Shown here piece after piece: positions 18,658-27,861 of a stretch of DNA of 64,000 nucleotides; positions within the stretch are counted from its first letter, which is position 1, and every line of letters starts with the position of its first letter. The DNA is taken from contig JADJYF010000002.1 in the NCBI GenBank assembly GCA_016719885.1, forward strand, positions 62,001 to 126,000. Reading direction: 5' to 3'. Below the pieces are notes generated by a model. That model was not told the origin of the DNA, made no database searches, and saw only the letters and a list, made by a program, of their open reading frames with translations. Made by a program: the position numbers and the translations under genes. Origin of the DNA: Pseudomonadota bacterium. Lineage in GTDB: Bacteria; Pseudomonadota; Gammaproteobacteria; Ga0077536.

Positions 18658-19254
18658 ATGAATCCCTCGCCGCTGCTTGCCGAACTCATCACGGTGCTGC
18701 AGTTCCTGCCCGGCATCGGTCCGAAATCGGCGCAGCGCATCGCCTTCCACCTGCTCGAACAGCATCGCGACAAGGCGCGCCGCCTGGCCGATGTCATGCG
18801 GCGCGCCGCCGATCAGATCGGCCAGTGCGCGAGTTGCCGCACCTTCTGTGAGACCGAGGTGTGTTCGCTGTGTCGCAGTGACAACCGCGATGCCGGCCTG
18901 GTGTGCGTGGTGGAGAGCCCGCTGGACGTGGCTTCGATCGAGGCGGCGTCGGATTTTCGCGGCAAGTATTTCGTGCTGCTGGGACGCCTGTCGCCGATCG
19001 ACGGCGTGACGCCCGACAGCCTCGGCATGCCGCTGCTGGAACAGCGCCTGGCCGGCGGCGAAGTGCGCGAACTGATCGTCGCCACCGGCACCACCATGGA
19101 AGGCGAGGCCACCGCCCACTACCTGCGCCAGGTGGCGCAGCGCGCCAACGTGCGCGCCACGCGCATCGCTTACGGCGTGCCGGTCGGCGGCGATCTCGAA
19201 TTCGTCGACGGCTCGACCCTGTCCCACGCGCTCGCCAGTCGCCGCGATTACTGA
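18658..19254 (+). CDS. recR: Recombination mediator protein RecR
   Basis: 198 residues. A helix-hairpin-helix (LPGIGPKSAQRIAFHLL) is followed by a C4 zinc finger (Cys57, 60, 69, 72) and a Toprim domain with CVVESPLDV and ATGTTMEGEATAHYL. With RecO it loads RecA onto SSB-coated gapped DNA. The end of the protein (YGVPVGGDLEFVDGSTLSHAL) is strongly conserved. It is the last gene of the dnaX operon; orn begins 87 bp further on. Confidence 0.97.
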   Translation: MNPSPLLAELITVLQFLPGIGPKSAQRIAFHLLEQHRDKARRLADVMRRAADQIGQCASCRTFCETEVCSLCRSDNRDAGLVCVVESPLDVASIEAASDFRGKYFVLLGRLSPIDGVTPDSLGMPLLEQRLAGGEVRELIVATGTTMEGEATAHYLRQVAQRANVRATRIAYGVPVGGDLEFVDGSTLSHALASRRDY

Positions 19255-19341
19255 TTGCGCGCTGGCGCGGCGAGCGTGGTCGCCGACCCGCCCTTGCTCT
19301 AACATCGCCGCGGTACGCGTGTTCAAGTCCGGAGTTCACCC

Positions 19342-19896
19342 ATGCAGTTTGCCGCCAGCCATCTCATCTGGATCGATCTCGAAATGACCGGCCTCGAGCC
19401 GGAGCGGGATTGCATCATCGAGATCGCGACCATCGTCACCGATGCCGATCTCAACGAGCAGGTGGAAGGCCCGGTGTTCGCCATTCATCAAAGCGACGCG
19501 GTGCTGGCCGGCATGGATGAATGGAACACCCGCCAGCACGGTCAGTCCGGATTGACCGCGCGGGTGCGCGCCAGCACCACCAGCGTCGCCATGGCCGAGC
19601 AGGCGACGCTCGATTTCCTGCGCCAGTACCTGCCGCCGTCGAGCTCGCCGATGTGCGGCAACAGCATCTGCCAGGACCGGCGCTTTCTCTACAAGTACAT
19701 GCCGGCGCTCGCCGAGTTCTTTCACTATCGCAATCTCGATGTCAGCACCTTGAAGGAACTGGCCAAGCGCTGGGCGCCCGACCTGCCCGCGTTCCAGAAA
19801 CAGTCGAATCACCTGGCGCTGGCCGACATCCGCGATTCGATTGCGGAACTGCGTCATTACCGCACGCACTTCCTGAAGGTGCCGCCGTCGCCATGA
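19342..19896 (+). CDS. orn: Oligoribonuclease
   Basis: 184 residues with the DEDDh exonuclease plan: WIDLEMTGL (Asp12, Glu14), [17 protein letters not shown], and [14 protein letters not shown] with the catalytic His/Asp. It degrades 2-5-nt RNAs and the pGpG produced when c-di-GMP is hydrolysed. Orn is typical of Gamma- and Betaproteobacteria. Its TGA stop overlaps the ATG of nnr (ATGA), so the two are translationally coupled. Nnr is followed in turn by tsaE. Confidence 0.97.
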   Translation: MQFAASHLIWIDLEMTGLEPERDCIIEIATIVTDADLNEQVEGPVFAIHQSDAVLAGMDEWNTRQHGQSGLTARVRASTTSVAMAEQATLDFLRQYLPPSSSPMCGNSICQDRRFLYKYMPALAEFFHYRNLDVSTLKELAKRWAPDLPAFQKQSNHLALADIRDSIAELRHYRTHFLKVPPSP

Positions 19897-21380
19897 GCGT
19901 CGCGCTGGGCGACGGGCTGTACGACGCCGCCGGCACGCGCGCGCTGGAGCATTACGCCAGCGCGTCGCTAGGCATCGACAGCTACACCCTGATGGAGCGC
20001 GCCGGTCGCGCGGTGTTCGAGTCGCTGCGCCGGCATTGGCCGCAAGCGCGACGTCTGCTCATCGTGTGCGGCGCCGGCAACAACGGCGGTGACGGCTACG
20101 TGATCGCGCGGCTCGCCCACCAGGCCGGGCTCGCGCCACGGGTGGTGATGCTGGCCGCCGAGTCGCGCCTGCGCGGTGACGGCGGCGAGGCCTACCGCAG
20201 GCTGCGCGAAGCCGGGCTTGCGCCCTTCGACGGCGCGAACTGGTTCGACGACATCGAGGTGGTGGTCGATGCGCTGCTTGGCACCGGCCTCGAGCGCCGG
20301 GTGGAAGGCGCCTACGCCGACGCCATCGCGCGCATCAACGCGGCGTCGCTGCCGGTAATCAGCGTCGACGTGCCGTCCGGCATCGATGCCGGCAACGGCG
20401 CTTGCCACGGTCTTGCCGTGCGCGCCGCCGTCACCGTCAGCCTGGTCAGTCTCAAGCAGGGCCTGGTGACCGGCGCGGCGCCGGATCACTGCGGCGCCCT
20501 CGAGTGGGATGCCATCGGCTTGCCGGCGACGCTGTTCGACGCGGTGCCGCCGTCGGCGCGAGCTGTCTCGTATGCGGGTTTACGTCACTTGTTCACGCCG
20601 CGCGCGCGTACCGCGCACAAGGGCCAGCACGGCCATGTGCTCGTGATCGGCGGCGCGCCGGGCTATGGCGGCGCCGCGCGCATGGCGGCCGAGGCGGCGG
20701 CGCGGGTAGGCGCCGGTCTCGTGACCCTCGCGACCCATCCCGATTACGCCGCCGCGCTCAGCGCGCAACGGCCGGAAATCATGTGCCGTGGCGTGAACAA
20801 CGCCGCCGAACTCGCGCCCTTGCTGGCGCGGGCCAGCGTGGTAGCGATCGGACCGGGGCTTGGTCAGCAGCCCTGGGGGCAACGCCTGTGGGCGGCGGTA
20901 CGGGACTGTCCCCAACCGCAGGTGGTGGACGCCGACGGCCTCAACCTGTTGGCCGCCGATCCCGACCAGCGGCACGCGCGCATCCTGACGCCGCACCCGG
21001 GTGAAGCAGCGCGCCTGGCGGGCAGCGGCACCGACGCCATTCGCGACGACCGCTACGCGGCGGCGGCCGAGCTGGGCGCGCGCTACGGCGGCGTGGTGCT
21101 GCTGAAGGGCGCGGGCACCGTCATCGCCAGCGCCGGCGAAGTACCGCTGGTGGTGCGCGACGGCAATCCCGGCATGGCCAGCGGCGGCATGGGCGACGTG
21201 CTGACCGGCGTGATTGCCGGCCTGCTCGCGCAAGGCATGGAAGCCCGCACGGCCGCCGCCGTCGGCGCCTGTGTCCACGCCCACGCCGCCGACCGCGCGG
21301 CGCGCGACGGCGAACGTGGTTTGTTGGCGGCCGACCTCATGCCGCATCTGCGCGCGGCGGTGAACCCGGCACAAACATGA
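19893..21380 (+). CDS. nnr: Bifunctional NAD(P)HX epimerase / ADP-dependent dehydratase
   Basis: 495 residues from ATG 19893, which overlaps the orn stop. The N-terminal YjeF_N epimerase domain (about 1-215) has [17 protein letters not shown] and DVPSGID. The C-terminal ribokinase-like dehydratase (about 225-490) has [30 protein letters not shown] and [20 protein letters not shown]. It repairs hydrated NADH and NADPH. An upstream extension of the frame inside orn is not coding. The stop overlaps the start of tsaE by ATGA. Confidence 0.96.
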   Translation: MSVALGDGLYDAAGTRALEHYASASLGIDSYTLMERAGRAVFESLRRHWPQARRLLIVCGAGNNGGDGYVIARLAHQAGLAPRVVMLAAESRLRGDGGEAYRRLREAGLAPFDGANWFDDIEVVVDALLGTGLERRVEGAYADAIARINAASLPVISVDVPSGIDAGNGACHGLAVRAAVTVSLVSLKQGLVTGAAPDHCGALEWDAIGLPATLFDAVPPSARAVSYAGLRHLFTPRARTAHKGQHGHVLVIGGAPGYGGAARMAAEAAARVGAGLVTLATHPDYAAALSAQRPEIMCRGVNNAAELAPLLARASVVAIGPGLGQQPWGQRLWAAVRDCPQPQVVDADGLNLLAADPDQRHARILTPHPGEAARLAGSGTDAIRDDRYAAAAELGARYGGVVLLKGAGTVIASAGEVPLVVRDGNPGMASGGMGDVLTGVIAGLLAQGMEARTAAAVGACVHAHAADRAARDGERGLLAADLMPHLRAAVNPAQT

Positions 21381-21832
21381 AAACCTTCACTACCGCCATC
21401 GACAGCGCCGAGGCGATGGAAGCCTTCGGCGCGCGCCTCGCCGCCGCCTGCGCCCCGGGCGTACGGCTGCACCTGTCCGGCGACTTGGCAGCCGGCAAGA
21501 CCACGCTGGCGCGCGGCTACCTGCATGCCCTTGGCCATCGGGGCGCGGTCAAGAGCCCGACCTTCACCCTGGTCGAAAGCTACGCACTCGCGTCGCGCAC
21601 CGTGCATCACTTCGATCTCTACCGCATGGCCGCCGGCGAACTCGAATTCATCGGCATCGAGGACTACTTCGACGCCGATGCCGACTGCCTCATCGAATGG
21701 GCGGAGCGCGGCGCGCCGGTGCTGCCGGCGCCCGATCTGTGGCTGCACATCCAGGTCGTCGACGGCGGCCGGGCGCTGCGCTTGGAAAGCCATACCCAGG
21801 CCGGTGATGAGATAGTTTCGAGCTTGTGTTGA
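21377..21832 (+). CDS. tsaE: tRNA threonylcarbamoyladenosine biosynthesis ATPase TsaE
   Basis: 151 residues, start overlapping the nnr stop. Walker A SGDLAAGKTTLARG is followed by KSPTFTLVESY, HHFDLYR and IEWAERG, the standard TsaE motifs. It supports TsaB/TsaD in making t6A37 in ANN-decoding tRNAs. The gene ends 103 bp before amiC, across an AT-rich promoter region. Confidence 0.96.
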   Translation: MKTFTTAIDSAEAMEAFGARLAAACAPGVRLHLSGDLAAGKTTLARGYLHALGHRGAVKSPTFTLVESYALASRTVHHFDLYRMAAGELEFIGIEDYFDADADCLIEWAERGAPVLPAPDLWLHIQVVDGGRALRLESHTQAGDEIVSSLC

Positions 21833-21856
21833 TCAACGATAACAATCATTTATAAA
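21829..21856 (+). promoter_or_regulatory. Probable sigma-70 promoter of the amiC-mutL-miaA block
   Basis: TTGATC (21829-21834), a 16-base spacer and TATAAA (21851-21856) lie at the end of tsaE. The 103-bp gap that follows is markedly AT-rich against the surrounding GC. It would give a leader of about 70 bases before amiC. Confidence 0.5.
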
Positions 21857-21935
21857 AACAACATAAGACGAACTTGAATTAGGGGGCCTAAGCCGTACAG
21901 AATACGAGCATCTATGAGAAAAAAACTTTAAGCCA

Positions 21936-23390
21936 ATGCCCAGGCTGATCTTTCTCATCTTCTTCCTGTTCTGCGGCAAGGCCCTCGCCACTGAAGTGCA
22001 AGGCGTGCATGCCAACCGCACGCCCAGCGGCTCGCGCCTGGTGTTCGACGTCGTCGGTCCGCTGCAATACACCGTGTCGCGGCTCGACAATCCGCCGCGC
22101 TTGATCATCGATTTCAAGGGTGCCAAGGCGCGCCGGCTGCTCAGCCTCGACAGCCAGAGCAGCGGCATCAAGCACATTCGCCAGTTCATGCAGAGCGACC
22201 TCGGCCTGCGGGTGGAGATGGAACTGGCACAGCCGGCCGAGGTGAAGGCCGAACTCCTGCCGCCCCTGAATGGCGCTGGCCAGCGCCTGGCGGTGGAGCT
22301 CACCAGCGCGCAACGCCGCACCGCGAGCGCGCCTGCGCAGCCGCGCACCCCGGCGCGTGCGCCCGCCGCCAACCCCGCGCCCGCGCCCGCCGAGCCGACC
22401 AAGCGCGCCAGCGCGGCGGTCACGGCGGACAGGGATGCCGACAAGACGGCGCCGACGGCGCCCCGCGTCAGGCCGGAGGCCGCGGCTATCCCCGCGGCCC
22501 GTGCACGCGCGCAGCGCGAACTGGTGGTCGCGGTCGATGCCGGCCATGGCGGCCAGGACGTCGGCGCCATCGGGCCCAGCGGCACCTATGAAAAGGACAT
22601 CGTGCTGGCGGTGGCGCGCGAACTCGTGCGCCTGATCAATCGCCAGCCCGGCATGCGCGCGGTGATGACCCGCGATGGGGATTATTTTCTGCCGCTGCGC
22701 ACGCGCATGGATCGGGCCCGCGCCAAGCGCGCGGACCTGTTCATCTCGGTCCACGCCGACGCGGTACAGGACCGGCGTGTGCAGGGCTCGTCGGTCTACG
22801 TGCTGTCGCAGCGTGGCGCCAGCAGCGAAGCGGCCAAATGGCTGGCGGCCAATGAAAACGCCGCCGACCTGGTAGGCGGCGTCAGCCTCGACGACAAGGA
22901 TCGCATGCTCAAGACCGTGCTGCTCGACCTGTCCCAGGCCGCGTCGCTGGATGCCAGCATCGATCTCGGCAACTCGGTATTGCGCGGCCTGCGCAGCGTC
23001 GGCCGTGTACACCATGCGCGTGTACAGTCGGCGGGCTTCATGGTGCTGAAGTCGCCGGACATTCCCTCCATCCTGGTCGAAACCGCGTTCATCTCCAACC
23101 CGGTCGAGGAAAAGCGCCTGCGCAGCGAAACCTATCGGCAAAAGCTCGCGCGCGCGATCTTCAACGGCGTGGTGAGCTTCAACGCCACGCGCAGCCGCCC
23201 GGTGGCGCGCCCGGTCGAGCGCGTGATGGCCGATGCAGGCGGCAACGATGCGCGTCGTCATCGCGTGTCGCCCGGCGAAACCCTGTCGACCATCGCCGAT
23301 CGCTACGACGTCAGCATCAACACGCTCAAGCAGGCCAACGACATGGATTCGGAGATGGTGCGCGCGGGTTCCACGCTGCGCATCCCTTGA
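21936..23390 (+). CDS. amiC: N-acetylmuramoyl-L-alanine amidase with AMIN and LysM domains
   Basis: 484 residues. Signal peptide MPRLIFLIFFLFCGKALA; AMIN domain (about 20-130, septal targeting); Pro/Ala-rich linker; Amidase_3 domain with zinc ligands in VDAGHGG, YEKDIVLAV and SVHADA and the Glu in SILVETAFISN; and a C-terminal LysM (HRVSPGETLSTIADRYDVS). It cleaves the peptide stem from MurNAc during daughter-cell separation. In E. coli this locus is amiB; I use amiC loosely for the AMIN-type family. There is no clear Shine-Dalgarno at ATG 21936. An out-of-frame ATG at 21914 would join the frame if one A were removed from the A7 run at 21919-21925, extending the n-region by seven residues. 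Confidence 0.92.
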   Translation: MPRLIFLIFFLFCGKALATEVQGVHANRTPSGSRLVFDVVGPLQYTVSRLDNPPRLIIDFKGAKARRLLSLDSQSSGIKHIRQFMQSDLGLRVEMELAQPAEVKAELLPPLNGAGQRLAVELTSAQRRTASAPAQPRTPARAPAANPAPAPAEPTKRASAAVTADRDADKTAPTAPRVRPEAAAIPAARARAQRELVVAVDAGHGGQDVGAIGPSGTYEKDIVLAVARELVRLINRQPGMRAVMTRDGDYFLPLRTRMDRARAKRADLFISVHADAVQDRRVQGSSVYVLSQRGASSEAAKWLAANENAADLVGGVSLDDKDRMLKTVLLDLSQAASLDASIDLGNSVLRGLRSVGRVHHARVQSAGFMVLKSPDIPSILVETAFISNPVEEKRLRSETYRQKLARAIFNGVVSFNATRSRPVARPVERVMADAGGNDARRHRVSPGETLSTIADRYDVSINTLKQANDMDSEMVRAGSTLRIP

Positions 23391-23434
23391 GCGGGGTCGC
23401 CCGAGCGGCGCCCTGATTGCCTACACTACGCGCC

Positions 23435-25078
23435 ATGCAAGCCATGGCGCGTCCCATCCTTCCGCTGTCCGATCTGCTGATCAATCAAATCGCCGCCGGC
23501 GAGGTGGTCGAGCGGCCGGCTTCGGTGATCAAGGAACTGGTGGAAAACAGTCTCGATGCGGGCGCCACACGCATCGACATCGATGTCGGCGAGGGCGGTC
23601 TTGCCTACATGACGGTCAGCGATGACGGCTCCGGCATGGCCGGCGCCGATATCGCCGCGGCCTTGCGCCGCCATTGGACCAGCAAGATCGCCGAGGTCAG
23701 CGATCTCGCGAGCCTCGTATCACTCGGTTTTCGCGGTGAGGCCCTGGCCAGCATCGCGTCGGTCGCCACCATCGAAATCGTGACGCGCCGCCGCGGCGAC
23801 GCCCATGGCTGGCGCCTCGCGGTGGCGCCCGGCCAGGCGCTCGCCGCGCCGACGCCGCACAAGGCCAATGTCGGTACCCGCATCACGGTCAGCGAGCTGT
23901 TTCACAACGTGCCGGCGCGGCGGCGCTTCCTGAAGCGCGCGCGTACCGAGTTCCTGCACATCCAGCAACTGGTGCGGCAACTGGCCTTTGCGCGCCCCGA
24001 GGTCATGATGTCGCTCAGCCAGGCCGGCAGCCGCGGACTGCGCCTGGCGCCGGCCGCGCTGGGCGCCGAAGGCGCGCGCTGGCGCAGCCTGTTCGGCGCC
24101 GCGTTCGTCGGCGCCGCGCATTACGTGGCGTTGGAGCTCGAAGGCATCGCCGTGCACGGCTGGGTGGGCGGCAGCGCGCAGGCCGACAGTCAGTCCGATG
24201 GCCAGTTCCTGTCCTTGAACGGGCGTTACGTGCGCGACCGGCAGCTGGCCCACGCGGTGCGCCTGGCCTACGGAGAGGCTATTCCGGCCGGACGCTTTCC
24301 GGTCTACGCACTGGCGGTGAGCGTTGCGCCCTCGGCGGTCGACGTCAACGTGCATCCCGGCAAGCTCGAAGTGCGCTTCGCCGACGTGCGCGCCGTGCAT
24401 GACGTGCTGTTCGTGGCGGTGCGACGCGCGCTCGAAGCCGATGGCGGCGCGCCGCTGCCGCCGCACGAGCGAGGCATCGCCGAGCGCCCCCTCGAATACG
24501 CGCCGGCGCGCGTGCTCGAGGTCGTCACCCAGCGCGCGGCGCCGGCAAGCACGGCCGCACAGCTCGGCGCGGCGCTGGCGCTGGTCGATGAGCGTTATCT
24601 CCTGTATCGCGATGGCGACGGTGTGCGTGCACTCGATCTGCGCGCGGCCTGGAGCGCGGTACTGGCGGCGCGGCTCGGCGCCGAAGCGCAAGCGCGGCCG
24701 CTGCTGATCCCGGAACGCATCGGGCACGACGCGCCGCTGTGGCGGCAGCGCTCGCCCGCGCTGTTACGCGAGCATGGCTTCGAACTCGATGAGCTCGGCC
24801 CGGCCGGTTACGTGCTGCGGGCGGTGCCGCGCGTGCTGCCGGAATTGGCGTGGGCAAGATTTTTCGCGGCGCTCGCGGCGCAGGAGGCGGGTGACGCACG
24901 GCGGCAGTTGGCGCAGGCCGCCGCCGCGGCGCTGGAACTCGGCAGCCACGGCCAACCGTCGCGACGCCTCCTGGAACAGCTCGAACAGGGCGCGACCGCC
25001 GGCGGCATCGATCTCGGCGCGCTGTCGGTGGCGGTGGACGGCGTCTTGCTTGCGCGTGCCGGGCTGCGTCATGACTGA
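23435..25078 (+). CDS. mutL: DNA mismatch repair protein MutL
   Basis: About 547 residues. The GHKL ATPase motifs are NQIAAGEVVERPASV, ENSLDAGA, DDGSGM, TSKI and FRGEALASI. The transducer domain has VDVNVHPGKLEVRF. The usual C-terminal DQHAAHER motif is replaced by ALDLRAAWSAVL, and the CPHGRP segment is absent. The endonuclease motif is also absent, as expected where MutH or methyl-directed repair is used. Starts at 23435 or 23444 are both possible. TACACT at 23422-23427 would initiate near 23434, so the message may be leaderless. The stop overlaps the start of miaA by 8 bases. Confidence 0.94.
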   Translation: MQAMARPILPLSDLLINQIAAGEVVERPASVIKELVENSLDAGATRIDIDVGEGGLAYMTVSDDGSGMAGADIAAALRRHWTSKIAEVSDLASLVSLGFRGEALASIASVATIEIVTRRRGDAHGWRLAVAPGQALAAPTPHKANVGTRITVSELFHNVPARRRFLKRARTEFLHIQQLVRQLAFARPEVMMSLSQAGSRGLRLAPAALGAEGARWRSLFGAAFVGAAHYVALELEGIAVHGWVGGSAQADSQSDGQFLSLNGRYVRDRQLAHAVRLAYGEAIPAGRFPVYALAVSVAPSAVDVNVHPGKLEVRFADVRAVHDVLFVAVRRALEADGGAPLPPHERGIAERPLEYAPARVLEVVTQRAAPASTAAQLGAALALVDERYLLYRDGDGVRALDLRAAWSAVLAARLGAEAQARPLLIPERIGHDAPLWRQRSPALLREHGFELDELGPAGYVLRAVPRVLPELAWARFFAALAAQEAGDARRQLAQAAAAALELGSHGQPSRRLLEQLEQGATAGGIDLGALSVAVDGVLLARAGLRHD

Positions 25079-26036
25079 GGCAGCGACGCCGCTGCTGTTC
25101 GTGATGGGACCGACCGGGGCGGGCAAGAGCGCCTTGGCGCTGGCGCTCGCCGAACGCCTGCCGCTGGAAATCGTGAGCGTCGATTCGGCGCAGATCTATC
25201 GTGGTTTCGACATCGGCACCGCCAAGCCCCATCCCGCCATACGCCGCCGTGTGCCCCATCACCTGGTGGATATCTGCGCGCCGACCGAGGCCTATTCCGC
25301 CGCGCAATTTCGCAGCGATGCGCAGGTCGCCATCGCGGCGATACGCGCGCGTGGCCGCGTGCCGATGCTGGTGGGTGGCACCGGGCTGTACTTTCGCGCG
25401 CTCGAACAAGGCCTGTCGGATCTGCCGGCGGCGGATCCCGAGGTGCGCGCGCGGCTCCAGGATGAACTGGCGCGGCTGGGCGCGAACGCGTTGCATGCAC
25501 GGCTGGCGGTGGTCGACCCCGCTGCGGCGGCGCGTATTCATCCCAACGATCCGCAGCGCCTGCTGCGCGCGCTGGAAGTCCATGCCTTGAGCGGCGTCAG
25601 CCAGAGCGAGATGTGGCAGCGTGCGCGCCTTGCCCCCCATGCCGGTCAGATCGTCAAGCTGGTGGTCGCGCCGGGCGAGCGCGGCTGGCTGCACGAGCGC
25701 CTGGCGTTGCGATTCAATCTCATGCTCGAGCGCGGGTTGATCAACGAAGTGCGCGCCTTGCGTGACGCCCAGGGCCTCGACGCCGACGCAGCCGCGATGC
25801 GCACCGTCGGATATCGCGAAGTGTGGCATTACCTCGCAGGCGATTACGCACTTGCCCACATGATCGAAAGGGGAATCATCTCTACCCGCCAACTGGCGAA
25901 GCGCCAACTGACATGGCTGCGCCGGGAGCGGGATTGCACATGGCTCGACAGTCGCGATTCGAGACTATTGGACCGCGCTTTGCTGCATTTGCGAAATCAG
26001 AACGTTTTCAAGCGCGTCGTTTCTGATCTAGAGTAG
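25071..26036 (+). CDS. miaA: tRNA dimethylallyltransferase
   Basis: 321 residues from ATG 25071, overlapping mutL by 8 bases. P-loop MGPTGAGKSALA, the DSAQIYRG motif, PHHLVDI, VGGTGLYFRAL, HPNDPQRLLRALEV and GYREVWHYL are all present. It adds the dimethylallyl group to A37 of tRNAs that read UNN codons. The start was chosen by these motifs; upstream sequence in the same frame is the antisense-like interior of mutL. The mutL-miaA-hfq order is conserved in Gammaproteobacteria. Confidence 0.97.
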   Translation: MTEAATPLLFVMGPTGAGKSALALALAERLPLEIVSVDSAQIYRGFDIGTAKPHPAIRRRVPHHLVDICAPTEAYSAAQFRSDAQVAIAAIRARGRVPMLVGGTGLYFRALEQGLSDLPAADPEVRARLQDELARLGANALHARLAVVDPAAAARIHPNDPQRLLRALEVHALSGVSQSEMWQRARLAPHAGQIVKLVVAPGERGWLHERLALRFNLMLERGLINEVRALRDAQGLDADAAAMRTVGYREVWHYLAGDYALAHMIERGIISTRQLAKRQLTWLRRERDCTWLDSRDSRLLDRALLHLRNQNVFKRVVSDLE

Positions 26037-26143
26037 CGCTGCAGCACGTAGATAAGAATTATTACGACCCATGAAACGCCCGCAGACTGGGCCACTTTCA
26101 TGCGTCAGCTCTCACCCGGCATAACAACAACAAGGAGCATGCC

Positions 26144-26407
26144 ATGAGCAAGGGCCAATCACTTCAGGAACCTTACTTGAATGCGTTGCGCAAGGAGCGC
26201 GTACCGGTATCCATCTACCTGGTCAACGGCATCAAGTTGCAGGGACAGATCGAGTCTTTCGATCAGTTCGTCATCCTGCTGAAAAACTCCGTGAGCCAGA
26301 TGGTCTACAAGCACGCGATTTCCACCGTGGTGCCGGCGCGCAACGTGCGGCTGCCGCGCGCCGACCAAGGTGAAGATGGTGTGGACGGCGAAGGTGACGT
26401 CGCCTGA
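26144..26407 (+). CDS. hfq: RNA chaperone Hfq
   Basis: 87 residues from ATG 26144, nine bases after AAGGAG. Sm1 spans [43 protein letters not shown], and Sm2 is [12 protein letters not shown] short acidic tail ([14 protein letters not shown]) replaces the long C-terminus of enteric Hfq. It pairs small RNAs with mRNAs. The 107-bp upstream region contains a hairpin CATGAAA...TTTCATG (26070-26102) with inner GCCC/GGGC pairing, a possible leader structure. Confidence 0.97.
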   Translation: MSKGQSLQEPYLNALRKERVPVSIYLVNGIKLQGQIESFDQFVILLKNSVSQMVYKHAISTVVPARNVRLPRADQGEDGVDGEGDVA

Positions 26408-26425
26408 TGGCAGAGCAGCGCGCAT

Positions 26426-27805
26426 TTGTTTGAGCGACCGGCGGGCGGCGACCGCGCGGTCCTCGTCCATGTAGTGTTTGGCCAGGCGTCGGAACAGGAC
26501 GACGACCTTGGCGAATTCCAGGAACTGGTGGCGGGCGCGGATGCGACCGCGGTCAGTGTCATCACCGCGCCGCGCGGCGCGGCCGATCCGAAGTTCTTCG
26601 TCGGCAGCGGCAAGGTCGAAGAGATTGCCGCCGCCTGTCGCGCCGGCGAGGCCGACGTCGTCATTTTCAATCACGACCTGTCGCCGGCCCAGGAACGCAA
26701 CCTGGAGCGCGCCCTCGAATGCCGGGTCATCGATCGCACCCGGCTCATCCTCGACATCTTCGCGCAACGTGCGCGTTCCTTCGAAGGCAAGCTGCAGGTC
26801 GAGCTCGCGCAGCTGCGCCACATGTCGACGCGCCTGGTGCGCGGCTGGACCCACCTGGAACGTCAGAAGGGCGGTATCGGCCTGCGTGGCCCGGGTGAAA
26901 CCCAGCTCGAGACCGACCGTCGTCTGCTCGGCGCGCGCATCAAGCAGATCAACGAACGCCTGGAGCGGGTCAAGGCGCAACGCCAGCAGAGCGCGCGTTC
27001 GCGGCGCCGTGCGCAGCTGTCGACGGTGTCGATAGTCGGCTATACCAATGCCGGCAAGTCGACGCTGTTCAATTACTTGACCGGCACCGATGTCTACGCC
27101 GCCGACCAGCTGTTCGCGACCTTGGACACCACCTTGCGCACGCTGACCGTGGCCGGCGAGCATCCCATCATCCTGAGCGACACCGTCGGTTTCATACGGC
27201 GCCTGCCGCCGGAACTGATAGCGGCGTTCCAGGCCACCCTCGACGAAACGCGCGACGCGCGGCTGCTGCTGCATGTCATCGATGCCAGCGCCGAGGATCG
27301 CGACGCGCGCATCGCCGACGTGGTGGCGGTGCTCGAGCGCATCGGCGCCGGCCAGGTGCCGGTCATCGAGGTCTACAACAAGATCGATCTCATGCCCGGC
27401 CGCGCACCGCTGGTCGAGCGTGACGGCGAAGGCCAGGTGCTGCGCGTGTGGTTGTCGGCCCACACCGGCGCCGGCACCGAACTGCTGCTGTCGGCCATTT
27501 CCGAGCATCTCAACCAGCACAAGGCGCGACGCTGGCTGAGCGTCGCGCCGGCCGCGGGCCGCGTGCGCGCCCAACTTTTCGACATGGGCGCGGTCGCAGA
27601 CGAAGTCGAGCTGCCGCAGGGCGGCTGGCTGCTGGAAGTGACTCTGTCGGAAGCACGCTGGCAGCAGTTGCTACGCATGCCGGAAGTCGCCGAGCATGTC
27701 ATCGAACTCGACGCACACGGTTCCCTGGCCGAACTTGACCTGGAACGACTCAGCGCGGAACTCGACGAGGCGGCCCTCGCCGGTATTCAGATTGAACAAG
27801 GGTAA
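26426..27805 (+). CDS. hflX: Ribosome-splitting GTPase HflX
   Basis: 459 residues from a TTG at 26426, which aligns exactly with the family start (MFERPAGGDRAVLVHVVF). The N-terminal HflX domain contains KFFVGSGKVEEIA and GGIGLRGPGETQLETDRR. The GTPase domain has VGYTNAGKSTLFNYLTG, DTVGFIRRLP and NKIDLMP. It binds stalled 50S/70S ribosomes and splits them under heat stress. No ATG is available near the conserved start, so the TTG is a confident call. It follows hfq by 18 bp. Confidence 0.96.
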   Translation: MFERPAGGDRAVLVHVVFGQASEQDDDLGEFQELVAGADATAVSVITAPRGAADPKFFVGSGKVEEIAAACRAGEADVVIFNHDLSPAQERNLERALECRVIDRTRLILDIFAQRARSFEGKLQVELAQLRHMSTRLVRGWTHLERQKGGIGLRGPGETQLETDRRLLGARIKQINERLERVKAQRQQSARSRRRAQLSTVSIVGYTNAGKSTLFNYLTGTDVYAADQLFATLDTTLRTLTVAGEHPIILSDTVGFIRRLPPELIAAFQATLDETRDARLLLHVIDASAEDRDARIADVVAVLERIGAGQVPVIEVYNKIDLMPGRAPLVERDGEGQVLRVWLSAHTGAGTELLLSAISEHLNQHKARRWLSVAPAAGRVRAQLFDMGAVADEVELPQGGWLLEVTLSEARWQQLLRMPEVAEHVIELDAHGSLAELDLERLSAELDEAALAGIQIEQG

Positions 27806-27861
27806 GCCCCCCCGTACAATCCGCCCCTCATCATCACCCAGCACACACAGACGGAAAATCA

